Source: Spodoptera frugiperda (Eukaryota > Arthropoda > Insecta > Lepidoptera > Noctuidae). Taken from it: a stretch of 64,000 bases of DNA. How positions within the stretch are numbered: position 1 is the stretch's first letter; every line of letters begins with the position of its first letter. Shown one piece after another: positions 12,762 to 23,883 of this stretch. The translations under genes were made by a program, and so were the position numbers. Location: NCBI RefSeq assembly GCF_023101765.2, contig NC_064237.1:558001-622000 (forward strand), written 5' to 3'. A model generated the notes under the pieces. That model made no database searches. It was not told the origin of the DNA and saw nothing but the letters and a program-made list of their open reading frames with translations.

Positions 12762-12908
12762 CCGGAGCTGCAAACTACCTAACGCGTTTACCGGGGCTCC
12801 GGCTCAAAAAGTAGGAGTGGATTTTAGTCAGTAAGAGTCTGACATTCCTTCTCGCCTCGTCCAAAGCGGGAGAAGTCATTGAATGATTTTCCTCCCTCAA
12901 AAAAAAAC
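12762..12908 (+). repeat. Repeat R2 copy
   Basis: CCGGAGCTGCAAACTACCTA, GTTTACCGGGGCTCCGGCTC, TTTTAGTCAGTAAGAGTCTG and the CTCGCCTCGTCC...GGGAGAAGTCATTG segment, ending in an eight-A tail. Lies inside Beat intron 2. Confidence 0.8.
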
Positions 12909-14739
12909 TTCTATTGATTTCTGTGAGTCTAGTTAACCTATACTTTGTGATTCAAGAGCTAAAGTGTTATTTTGGAGTTATATAATGTAAGGAATCGGAT
13001 CAGTGGATTAATTATTCAATCCTTCGTGCTAAGCCTTCAAGGATGGTGCATAACCGTTAAAAATAATTACCAATTAACAGCAAAATTGCCATTAATTTAA
13101 TAAACCATTAACCATAAAATAAGGTTTCCATTAAAACAAACACATTTGACCTTGAACTGTGTACACAGACTTTACATAATCGATGGAATATCAATACTAA
13201 GGGCCTTACTTTCCATTCAAAGGTACTTTCTTTAGTTATTTCATCATTACATTTGAATAAAAGTTGTGAGGGTATCGGAATCAGATTAGTAGTGGCTGTG
13301 AGCTCGGCAGGGACCCAGCCAGCCCGGGTCCAACCGGATCCATTCCTCACGAATGCTATCGGATCCGATAGGACAGACAGACGGACCCTAAGTAATAGAT
13401 AGCAGTTAAAAAAGTCCAACTTCATTAGTATAATGTGACGGGTTTTATCCGCTTAATGGGATGAGTTGATTTATTAGACAGGAGAAATGTGGATTTCATT
13501 TTATACATTTTGTAGCTATTTTCTTAATTTAATTTGGATTTGAATTTGTATGTTAATGTTTAAATGATTTGATTTTGTGTAGGATAGGCTCTAAATGGGA
13601 TTTAGTTTAGTATAAATTGATAGAATTTTTTGATAAAAAATCCCTGATTGTCCCTGGAGATTAAGGCATTACGCAAATTAATATACACAAAGTATTCCAA
13701 GTATTCTCTATACATCAAAATACAAACCTTTTATCGATCTCATCAAACAACATCTGCTGTGCCTACACAAGTCCAACTCGACACGTTCACGAGTTGTCCT
13801 ACAAAGTGACTCGATGTATGGATCACATTATTTGCATATAACACGGTACGGCCGCGGAATACAGACCACTTCCTAAGAGCCGGCGACGTTACCCGACTTA
13901 CAAACATTTTTCTTCTATTAAACAGTTGACTTTTGAAGGCACTTGTTACCTACATTTCGGCCTCTTTTTGAGGAAAAACTCTTAGCCTTAATTTACCCCT
14001 TTCGAGTACTCGTAGATAGGGCAAATTGAGCCTTTAAGACCTTTCGAAGTGTACTTAAAAGCCTTTTCTGTATCAATTTTTTTGGTTGTTTCTACGATTT
14101 TTGCTCTCGATGTCTGAATTAGTTTATTTATAATTACCTAAGAGATTGGTTTTCATAGAAAGAACTATTTCCCAGATTCGAAGAACTGGATTTTTTACAT
14201 AAAAAACTGAATTTATGTTTTCTTTTTATACAATTTCTGTTTCAACTAGTAATTGGTTGTTGATTCGCAGTATAGCTATATGTAGCTATAGTGATATGTT
14301 TAAGTATTGAAATTTGTATGTCTACTGGGTAAGTGTGTGCTATTATATAAAGTGTAAGTACTACTTCTTTCTTCTCCTTTAGTAGAAATAGCCATAAGGT
14401 ATTCTAAAATTATAACTGAATAATATTATTTCATATTTCGTAATTACACAACAAAGTACCTATTTTCAATTCTCATAAATTAATATTTACGATTCAAAGA
14501 AAATATACTTTAATATCAGATAATGATAAAGTAGGTTCTAAAGAAAATAAGTTTCGTAAGTAAGTATTAACGTGTTCTAGATGTAATGTTATTTCAAGTT
14601 CGTATATTTTTAGGAAATAATTTGTTGGCAACACGCGATTTTGAGTTCTTTTTACAGTCTACTTTATATTGATTCAGTAACTGTTCTAACACTTATTTTT
14701 GTCTCAATTAGCAAAGTATAGAGAAAAGGAAATTGTATT

Positions 14740-14905
14740 AATTTCAGCGGTTTTACCCGCGTTCCCGAGGTTAAGTATCCTATCTCCTAAATCAGCTCTG
14801 TCTACCAAACTTCATCAAAATCCGTTCAGTATTTTCAACGTGATTGACGGACAAACATCGATACATACATACACACCCTTCACATTTATAATAGTAGTGT
14901 GATAG
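14740..14905 (-). repeat. CTAGT-type dispersed repeat, diverged copy
   Basis: Contains ACCAAACTTCATCAAAATCCGTTCAG and a CATACATACACACCC stretch next to TTTATAATAGTAG. This matches the general plan of the CTAGT-ended repeats at 30108, 35121, 44181 and 54540, in minus orientation, but it is clearly diverged. Confidence 0.45.
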
Positions 14906-15186
14906 TGTGATTGTACCAATCTAATAATAATACCAAAATAATACAATATCTATAATTCCTTAGCACTAATTAATGATATTTAATATTATGTTTGATATTT
15001 TGGACAAAACTAAATCTGTAATATGATTCTCTCTCCAACGTATCAAGTTTCAGTACAGTCTATCATAGCGTTACATCTTTTGCTCCCCGAATAGCTAAGC
15101 AAAGCTTGTACAATGTACGTGTACAACGTATCACTTAACATAAACGTCATAATTTTTATTATATTGATTATTCTAAAATCAAAATG

Positions 15187-15482
15187 TCGTGGTGGCCCAG
15201 AGGTTTAAGACACCCGCTTCTCATACATGAGAGTGCGGGTTTGAAACCTACCAACGGCAAGTACCAATGTGACGTTTTCCGAGTTATATGTACTTTCTAA
15301 GATTATTTAAACACCACTGACAAACGGTGAAGAGAAACAGCGTGAGGAAACCTGGGCTTATAATTTCTAATTATAAGTTTAAAATCGCCAACCCCCATTG
15401 AGCAAGCGTGGCAATTAATGTTCAAACTTCTGACTGAGAAAAAGCCTCTGGACAGCAGTGGCCACTTATAGACTGAAGATGT
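15187..15482 (+). mobile_element. SINE-2 (tRNA-derived), near complete
   Basis: The 5' end is tRNA-like: GTGGTGGCCCAGAGGTTTAA matches an A box and GTGCGGGTTTGAAACC a B box, about 35 bases apart. The body reads CGAGTTATATGTACTTTCTA, GTGAGGAAACCTGGGCTTAT and AGCAGTGGCCACTTATAGAC. A second copy, 3' part only, is at 63203-63300 on the minus strand. No clear target-site duplication is visible, so the copy is old. Confidence 0.8.
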
Positions 15483-16529
15483 GTCTTGTAGCCACTCAAC
15501 CAAGGAGGCAGTAGTAACTATCTAGTTTCCTCAATCTCAGATAATGCAATCTCTACAAAGGATAATGGTCATATGAAATTCCTTCCACATATGACTGTGT
15601 GGGCATTATTATGTCGCTCTATATACAGTTGTAGCCTTTACAGATTAGTCTGGCGATTTGCTTTGTGACAAGAAGTCTTATACTGCACAAGAGAAGATTA
15701 GCATTTGATCTCACTTCACGGAAAAGACATTCAAATGAGGTTTTATGGTTGTAGCTTGGCTTTTCTGTCGTTCTTAGAAAATATGATGCTATAAATAGAA
15801 CTGGTAGATACACGCGTATATATTATGTGTAATATTCTGGTTGCGACTTTATTTACCAAAACATAAATTAGATTCCTAAGAATTTCCCCATCTACAGTTC
15901 TATAAATAGATAAATAAAGAATTCTTGTGAAGTATCTGTGAGTTGATATTATACAAAAAAGACTAAATAATATCCTCATTTCTGATAGTCGGAAAGCGAC
16001 ATTCTAGGAATAAGAAAAAAGTTGACAAACAATGAAATATACTCAGAAGTTAAGTTAATAAATCATTGTACTTATACAAGTCTGGTAGAAAAAAACATTT
16101 GGAAAAAAAAACTACAACACAATAAGATAATTCAATCAATCGTATCTCGAAAAATAGTGAATGCGGGTCAGAAATTTGCTCCCGAAGTTTGTGGCTCGAG
16201 CGAAAGTTTTAAGAGATGAAATTGCCCGTAAGTGCACAGTTTGCCGACAAACAGACACAAAGACAAAGTTTCTGTATTCGTCGACAACAATAATAGCAAA
16301 CTATTGTGGCATCGATGAAGCATTTCTAAAGGAAAAGGTTTTGTGGGAGGATTTTTATGAATTTATAAGTGCTAGCTCAAGTTCTGTAAGTTAGTGGAAA
16401 CTTGGCTGGATTAAGTGCACTCTTTGTAAGTTAGATGGAACTCAGCATACTGGGGCGGAGTTTGTGTCGTTTTAAAATAAGTTATGCTCTTGATTTTTAG
16501 TATCGTTCAAGAGTGAAACTCAAACATTA

Positions 16530-16655
16530 TAACTTCACGCCTTTTATCCCTGAACGGGTAGGCAGAGGTGCACATTATGGCACGTAATATCATAATAATG
16601 TCAATGTACAATGTAGTGTTCACCAGTTATATTATAAGCCCCATGTAATACAGGG
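16530..16655 (-). mobile_element. SINE-3 3' fragment
   Basis: ACGCCTTTTATCCCTGAACG, GGTAGGCAGAGGTGCACATT and TAAGCCCCATGTAATA match the 3' half of the complete SINE-3 at 60681-60946. It ends about 90 bp before Beat exon C. Confidence 0.7.
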
Positions 16656-16746
16656 TGACTCAAATATTTAACATATTAATCCGATATCTATATTCGTATG
16701 AGATTACTTATCACTTGATTATTTATATTTTCCCATTCTCCACCAG

Positions 16747-16978
16747 GATCCACTAATAACACCAGACACGGTGGTGTCTGGCGCTGACGGGGACGGTCTC
16801 CGCGCATCATGGCGGACGCTGCACGTGTACCCAGACGACTACCCGACACACCGCGGGTACCTGGCGCTGCGGTGCCGCGCCACGATAGCGACGCGGCCGC
16901 CCCACGTGCGCAGCATGTCTGTGCGGCTGTACGTCGCCGCCAGGCCACATATATCTTCTTATATGTTTAGTAAAAATA
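16747..16978 (+). CDS. Beaten path (Beat)-like Ig protein, exon C (second half of Ig2)
   Basis: The acceptor CTCCACCAG opens a phase-0 exon of 77 codons plus one base, ending at a consensus GTAAGT donor. The key Beat block is visible: GLRASWRTLHVYPDDYP, then GYLALRCRATIAT, whose Cys (residue 149 of the visible protein) pairs with Cys 85 of exon B to close Ig2. Fly Beats have the equivalent GLRSS...L.F...H...G...LKC.A.IAT. Most of the exon is very GC-rich, but the last 34 bases (HISSYMFSKN) are AT-rich like the intron. The frame would hit TGA 11 bases past the splice site if the donor were not used. A phase-matching terminal exon at 23560 makes splicing the better reading. The minus-strand open frames over this exon are shadows. 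Confidence 0.92.
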
Positions 16979-17734
16979 GTAAGTATTGATATCCTCCACA
17001 TACATTACACATTGTCACACTCACTAGTCTCCAATTAGGATAGTCAAATGGCACGATTCTACATAGTCTACTCTTTCACGTCATCCACATTATCAATCTC
17101 TTCATACATAGCATAGTGAAGAAATACCAAACATAATTTAGAAATGAATTCAGCAAACAACTTTTTCAATTAAAAGAAGAAGAAAAAGCCAGTTAAAAGA
17201 GCACAGATATCGGAATTGTACAGGAAATATGACTAAAACCTCGAGCTGTATTTTTTCAAAAATATTCGAGCTGTATTTTAAGATGATCAGCTATGTAAAC
17301 GTTGCTGCAACAGAGAATACGAACCAAAATTCCAGTTCTCAGCACTAGCTCACGTACTAACTACACAAACAAAGCAATGAAAGCTAAGCTAGTTAATTAT
17401 ACACATTGCTAGAGTAAGGCAAGGTAGCGTTACACGTGTTCTTATTAGGTCTTTCGCCGTTACACCCTCTGTTCAACATAAAGGAAAATCATTAAATATT
17501 CCTAGCTCAGCTTTGATGCTTGTTTTATACCTACCTACATAATTATGCTAATATTCCATTAATTACCTCATTTTGTACTAACTAAGTAATGGTTTAAGCG
17601 TTTGTTTCACCACCTTTATATAGGTGCCCGATACATTTATGTGATAATGCAAATAAATTACGTTTTTAATTCAAAATTATTCGATACATTGTGAAACAAA
17701 GTCCTAAGTCTCGTATCAACTGCGCAACATTTGA

Positions 17735-17905
17735 TACGCAACATGCTACGGCAACATGTCGCTAAAGAATCTAGTGTTGCGTGTCACATTATCTCTTCAT
17801 AACATTTTGATGCTCAACAGCATGTTGCACCGAAACGCGACGCGTGTCATGTTGCGCGTCAATTACTGGCAACGTTGCACGATGTTCTATGTTTTGTTGC
17901 CTAGT
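17735..17905. repeat. Cluster of inverted GCAACATG / CATGTTGC motifs
   Basis: On the left lie GCGCAACATTTG, ACGCAACATGCT and GGCAACATGTCG. On the right the reverse sense appears as CAGCATGTTGCA, GTCATGTTGCGCG and AACGTTGCACGATG. The overall plan is a decayed foldback element of about 170 bp. No other copy was seen in this window. Confidence 0.5.
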
Positions 17906-18218
17906 GAATAAAAGGATATACGCTATTATTTGGCGTGTTGGTTAGTATTCGGAAACAAAAAAATATGTTAGTGAAATATGGTGTACGTGTAGTGCACTTC
18001 ACTAAATCAGTGCATAGATGCATGACTGCGACAGATGGATAAATTCATAGTGTTTTATGTTTTGTTTGTAATAAATTTTAGAAACATTTTAATATACAAA
18101 ACTATGGGACTTTCATAAATTCAACTGAATAGTGCAGTTGTTAATAAATAAATACTGCATCATTTAAATTTGCACCAAGTCAGACTAATGATAGTTTCAA
18201 TAAGTAAAGATAGTTTAC

Positions 18219-18429
18219 CTGCACAGTTGGTACGGGGTAAGCGGCTGTCACGCAAATTGTAGCGGGTTTGATTCCTGCACGGAGCAACTCTTTGTGTAAT
18301 CCACAAATATGTAGTTGTTTCGAGCCCGGGTGTCATGAACTAGTATGTTTGTACACGCACCCACGACACAGGAGAAAATCCTAGAGTGGGGCAACGATAA
18401 GATAAAAAAAAAAAAAAAAAAAAAAAAAA
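18219..18429 (+). mobile_element. SINE-1 copy with long A-tail
   Basis: CTGCACAGTTGGTACGGGGT, the B box GCGGGTTTGATTCCTGCACG, then AACTCTTTGTGTAATCCACA and CACCCACGACACAGGAGAAA, ending in a 28-base A-run. The A-run is the longest among the SINE-1 copies here, which suggests a fairly recent insertion. A diverged direct repeat flanks it (18167-18205 and 18440-18478). Confidence 0.85.
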
Positions 18430-20186
18430 CCTGGATTTTTCAAATTTGCACCGAATAAGAATAATGATAGTTTCAATAATTTTGCTATTATGATGATTGT
18501 CAATTGCCAAAGAGGACTGTTTGCCTAATTGTGAGTTTGGCAAAGTGATGGACGCACCGGTGGATAAAAAAATTACAAATAATTTAGCTCCCACTGCAAT
18601 AGACCTGAGATAGCTCTCTATGCAAGTGACAGCATACATCAGACTGAACAAAAATGTCCACTGCTTTGTAGTGCAGTGACGAGTGACGTCACATGTCGTT
18701 GGGCACCACTACCCATCCTGTCAACTGCACTGATGCAGTTTTACATACATACGTACTTGTAGGTACATATATTTTGTTTGTAACTGTGTGTTTATTTGTT
18801 TCGTATAGAGAAGAGAGGGGCTAGTTGTCTCTAAAATTAGTTATTACAGAAGTCATATTATGTAATAGGCAAATTCGGTTGAATTAGGTCCTGAGCACGT
18901 GGTATAGCAATGATACCGAACATTTATTAGAGTCAAAGAATCGGTTTCGAAAGAGAGGTGCTTTACGATTCTTCGTCGCCGATCGATAAACAATTGGTCG
19001 GCCACGTTTATTTTATGAATTCCTGGTAACAGTCCGTTGCTATACACCGGATTATATTACAAAACCCGTGTTACTAATGAGAATTCCAAAAAATCAGGGA
19101 TCCTAATAATATATTTTTCGAAAAGGAGATCTCAGAGCCAGTAGCAGCGGTAGTGATCATTTATTTGCCCATAAAGCAGTTATTATGATAAAGTTCCTAT
19201 TTGTCTAAAGTTCGTAATTTCAACCTGGATTATAAGAAAAGTTAGTTCTTTCCTCTAAATCCGAGTTTTATCCAAAGGTGGCGCTAAAATGACCTAAAAA
19301 GCAGAAGATTATTTTTTTAATTTAAATATTTGCGACTTAAAAATCTCGTTTAGGAAAGAGGCTTGCTCTAAGGAATCCTCAAGTATTTCGTGCTCTTTGA
19401 GGTATTAGGAAAATAATGGAATTTTCATAAAAAAGTAAACATTGGAAGTATTTAGAGTTGACTTGAAATAGCCATTTTGTTTATGCCTTATTTTCTTTTT
19501 TTTTCGTTCAACGTAACAAATGGCTTAAAAGTTTTGATGAAAATGTTGTTCTTATTATATAGTTTGCTTTTTATAAGATATCGAACAAAAAGGTTGATAC
19601 ATACATATCAAAGTAATGTACTTACCGTATTGTAAAGAAATGCATATTAATTACCGTAACTGGTTTTATTGAAATTACCAAATCCAAAAATAAACGTCGA
19701 ATTTGAAATTTGCCACTCAGACTCACCACCTAAGATTTTTTTTGTCAATCAGACTTCAAATTAAGTATTTTCATTTAAATAAAATCAAATGTATATACAT
19801 TTTGATTAATCAAGCAACGCCGAAACACACAAATAGTGCGCAACACATACAGGTAAAACTAAGAACCTCACTATTCTTAATTTAGTCAATTAAAATAAGT
19901 CATAGTAAGACAAAATATGAATTTATGAAACGATTAACATTAGCAGGCTATATCACTACGGTACTTAATATTTCCATAACTAAACTGCAATAATATCTAA
20001 ATGTGTCATTACGTACAAAACGTGGGCGGATCTACATTTGCCGGTGAATTAATTACTATTGACATAATATGTACCTATAACAGGTCTTACTGAATATTAA
20101 ACATTAATGTCTAGACAACGTTTTTGTAAAGAGAATTAGACAAGGCTCAAATACAAATAGAATGCGGTTAAGTAAGCAATTTTAAG

Positions 20187-20485
20187 TTGCTTTTCCTCCA
20201 GAGATGTGCTATGTAGCTATACTGCAAGGATGTAATAGCTAAGCTGTGAAACTATGTGACCGTTTCCACTAATACTAAGCTATGTAGCTGTGCGAGGAAG
20301 ATGCGCAGTTCGAGTATACGATGTATCGATAGTAGGAAAACCATCCATAGCACATATCCATAGCACGCATCCATAAAAACATATCTTAGTTGCGTCCGTT
20401 TCCACCAGTGCAAAGCTATGTGTAGCAATGAATATGATTGGTGGAAGCCAAACGCATCATAGCACATTTCTGATGAAAAAGCACT
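20187..20485 (+). mobile_element. MITE family A, copy 2
   Basis: TTGCTTTTCCTCCAGAGATG at the left and TAGCACATTTCTGATGAAAA at the right, with the internal GTAATAGCTAAGCTGTGAAA and AATGAATATGATTGGTGGAA segments shared with the copy at 2411. About 45 bp of internal sequence is missing relative to that copy. Confidence 0.85.
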
Positions 20486-22764
20486 CTAAGTAAAAGATTT
20501 GATTTCTTGATTGCCGAAATATTGTTGCTTGCTTATTCCCAGCTGATAAAGTATAATAAAATTATGTAATAATATGATTTAATTATAATATTATCTTTAC
20601 TGTTCCCAAAATATTCCCAGAAGTCTGTACACCGTATAATAACCAATTTAAATTATAATTTACCTCTCATAAACACACGCATGTAATATACATGCCTTAA
20701 CATATTAAATCCCACCTAAAATAATGTTTATTCCACGTACCTACATTTTGAGCTATCTAAATCAGTTTTAAGACCTACCCTTTCAAAATTTTACGGCTAC
20801 ATTAGCAAATCCGCATAGGTGTATTTACTGAGTTTTTATGGGATTCCTTCGCACACGGAATGCCTATGTTATGGCCCATAAAACTACACTCCCCGGTGAC
20901 AGACGAATATAAAATGGAAAAGTTTCACAAATGTAATTATCAAGTTGCAAAAATCGTGTTTACCAACCGTTATGTCATGTCATGGGAGGCATACACGCAG
21001 AAGGTGAACTCCACGCAATGTGTTTAGTGTCAATAAAGTGCTTCGTAATGTATTATGTAATGTTACTGGGTTATTAGCTAAAATCTGTTTGGTGAAGTTG
21101 GTAATTTTCCACGTGATGTGGGTTCAAATTGAAAATTTTTATAATTGGTTTTCTGTTTGGTCGTAAACTATTGGATTTTCTGTGTTCTACCTTTGGTTCT
21201 TATGTAGGTATTTGAATAAGCCACAAAATTCTAAATGTTGTTAACAACAGCATAGAAATCTGAACGTATATATTCTTACGCTATTAATTTACTCATTCAT
21301 ACTAAAACATTCATTACGTTATGTTCAAAGTCCAAAAATAATAAGACAATCAATTCTTACGTACGAAGCAACAACAAGACGTTGTTTGAACAACACATAC
21401 AACAACATACCACAACAAACATACCTTCTGCGATATCTTGCGGAGTTCTTTCGAATTTGTTATGTAAATGAGTTGGGGTTCCGTTCCGGATCGTGACGTA
21501 TCTGCTGTATATGACGTGCGCCATATATATCGTTGTATTATTAAGTTTAATTTTCGACATATATAAGGAAAACTCACGCTTTATTAACTTGGGAACGCGG
21601 GATCCCAAATTGTGTTTATTTTCTTCATGCCTCTCATGGTTTTATAATCAATGTTTGGATAATATATCGGTTTTGTATCCCCTTGTATACCGTTGCATTA
21701 GAATATCCTCTACAAGTGGGTGGTACTTAAGTATGCGTCGGGCACACGGCCCGGAATTCGGACCCCTTATCACTTCGCTGACTGGCTAATACTTTTACCG
21801 CGGCACGATCTAATTTTACCTTTTTACCAAAACGTTACGGGAGGAAAAATAGCCGAATATTTCTACGGTATTTCAGTGACTTGGAAAGTAAAAATTGAGG
21901 TTAAGAATAGTGAAGGTTGTGGCTTTTGTATTGATACTTTAATACGTGAGGAGGACAATTTTGTTTTTTTTTTTTAATTGCATGCTACTCCGCTTCTGTT
22001 CCTTGTTATTAAATAATGGAATGGACAAGAAACACTATTCAAAAATACCATTAATTGTATAGCGTTACCTATAAATTAATATATTTTGTCTACTAGTAAA
22101 ACATTTAACGAATACTACCAATCCATAAAACCCATCATTGATGATTTGAAGACGACTTTTAATAAAAGCTAGGCTTAGGCTTTTTAAGGCTTTAATAATA
22201 GTATGACATTTTTGTAATTGATTCAAATGCTCAAGATTAAATTCGCAGGATGTGATTCCCTGTAATAGAAGGATTACTAGACTTTCACGATGTACAGCAA
22301 ATTATATTTTGGCATGTAAATATAGTAAGTAAGTTGAGTATCCTTTGTTGGGAGTCCAAATTAACAAAATAAAAGCACAAATTACAAAAAGAAAAACAAA
22401 CAACTCTTAAATATTATTTAAGAGCCAATTGCAAACAATTCACTAAAGGCACTTGATACAAAACTCCAAAGATTTCATCGGGAAATTAGGCCTCACAATA
22501 TTGGCACCGTTTTGTTAAAAAAAATAACAATCGCACGATAGTTGGCATCGTTCCCGAAAGGGAAAATTGATAAGCTTCCGCCATTTTATCGGTTCAGTGA
22601 TCGTCTATTCAATTAGCATTATTCCAAAGGACAGTTGCACGTCATTATTGCAGGTCTTTGTGTAGACAGCGCGTTGCAAATTGCAACTAAATTGCACATG
22701 CAAATTGTCACACGTGCTTTACCAACTAACTAGTGCAGTGTTTTCTTTTATATATTTGATGGGT

Positions 22765-22870
22765 CGACGTTTGGCCGCTTTCTCGTCTGGTGGTAAGTGA
22801 TGATGCGACCTACGATGAAGCACGTCTGCCCATGAGCAACCTATTCTCTCGGGGTTCGAAGACTTGTGTT
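22765..22870 (+). repeat. Dispersed repeat fragment (GGTAAGTGATGATGCG core)
   Basis: GTCTGGTGGTAAGTGATGAT and GTCTGCCCATGAGCAACC resemble a widespread lepidopteran repeat segment. It is the only copy in this window, so the call rests on general recognition. Confidence 0.4.
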
Positions 22871-23559
22871 TCTATTAATTAATCCGAAAACTTTTGAGAC
22901 CGATTACTACAAACTTTAAATTAATAATTTAATTCGTTATGTAGCGTTCCTAATGTTCTTTTGTATTATTACTATTTCTGGGTTCTCTTTTTGATACTCG
23001 AAAACGTCATTGTTCTAGGTATTATTATGAAATTCGAATCTGTTCAATAGGGTGGTGTTAGGTAACTAATGTCCGTCTTGCAGATTATTTAAAAATATCA
23101 GACACGTATTTTGTATTTTCTTACTAAAAGAAATACTTTTGAACATATATCGATTTAAAATATTGCGTAACAACACTTCTAGGTACATTTTATATATAGA
23201 AATAACGCATTTGCTCCAACTCCTAAACTTTGATTCGTTTTATCTTAGTATTGTTAAAAAATACGTGTCTAATATATTTTCATTTCCTAACTGACGAACT
23301 AAATAGATTTTGAATTTTCATAACCCGCCATCATCCCTATTGGTAATATAATTGGCACCCTGCATTTAACCCTCCAATATCATCTAGTATTAAATAACCA
23401 ATACCAATACGTACACACACACACACATATACAAATCCAAGCTACATTGAAACACTAATTAAGCCACAAAACATAACAAAAGCAAGCAGACAGACAAACA
23501 AACAAGCACCAACAAGCACTTGATCAGACAATGGTATACATACTCCCCTTTCTCCCCAG

Positions 23560-23657
23560 ATGCAGTACCGAGCAGTAGTTCCCGACTGCGGGTGGAAACG
23601 GCATTATGGACGTTGTTATTTTTAGTGAGAAGACAAGTGCCTTCGCTAGTCAAGTAA
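23560..23657 (+). CDS. Beaten path (Beat)-like Ig protein, terminal exon D (hydrophobic tail and stop)
   Basis: Found by phase: exon C leaves a single A, and the bases AT after the CTCCCCAG acceptor complete an Asn codon. Then 31 codons run to TAA at 23655-23657. The peptide is AVPSSSSRLRV followed by ETALWTLLFLVRRQVPSLVK. The Ser-rich stretch with a hydrophobic core ALWTLLFLV near the C-terminus is the kind of tail that many Beat proteins carry, either for GPI processing or membrane association. Charged and polar residues after the core make it a non-ideal GPI signal. If the phase were shifted, either other frame would give a different reading; the frame from the ATG directly at the splice site stops after 22 codons. 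The exon is too short to be picked by length alone, so the support is the acceptor, phase and peptide character together. Confidence 0.78.
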
Positions 23658-23883
23658 CTAGTGTATTGTGACATACAGACAGACAAACGGAGCTGTGAGT
23701 GTTATGTGTTAAGTTGCTGAGTTGTGGGTATGTCTGCGTTCAAAGAATTGTGTAGCTAGCAATAGTGTTAACGGTTACTTATTGGGTTTAATCAAGAGAT
23801 ATTTTGTATTAAGATTGTAATTTGAAATGTTTGTTTTTGTGTTTCTTGTTAGAAAACTGGCCTTAGTTTGGATTTTATACGAA
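23658..23883 (+). other. Beat 3' UTR / downstream flank
   Basis: Sequence after the stop codon. No AATAAA is present before the dispersed repeat that begins at 23884, so the polyadenylation site is unresolved. It may lie in or beyond the repeat. Confidence 0.45.

Larger units (their letters stand above)
4442..16746 (+). other. Beat intron 2 (12.3 kb)
   Basis: From GTGAGA to CATTCTCCACCAG. Mostly AT-rich with no coding signal. It contains SINE-3 fragments near both ends (4566-4668, 16530-16655), MITE family B (7009-7247), SINE-1 fragments (7531-7672, 11757-11874), repeat R2 (12762-12908), a CTAGT-type repeat (14740-14905) and a SINE-2 copy (15187-15482). The stretches 4670-7000, 7700-11750 and 12910-14730 otherwise show nothing I can name. 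Confidence 0.75.
16979..23559 (+). other. Beat intron 3 (6.6 kb)
   Basis: From GTAAGT to a CCCCTTTCTCCCCAG acceptor with a strong pyrimidine tract. It holds a cluster of CAACATG/CATGTTG motifs (17735-17905), a SINE-1 (18219-18429), MITE family A copy 2 (20187-20485), a dispersed repeat at 22765-22870 and a CA microsatellite (23411-23430). Otherwise AT-rich, with no other exon-like segment recognised. Confidence 0.7.

Noticed and set aside
15187..15260. Functional tRNA gene
   Set aside because: A and B boxes are present, but no cloverleaf closes and a SINE body follows directly.
16688..17001. Arg/Ala-rich minus-strand open frames
   Set aside because: They are antisense shadows of the GC-rich Beat exon C.
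21700..21977. 85-codon plus-strand frame with a GC-rich start
   Set aside because: No recognised domain and no splice context. It lies within intron 3 and ends in a T-run; the GC-rich part resembles a decayed repeat.
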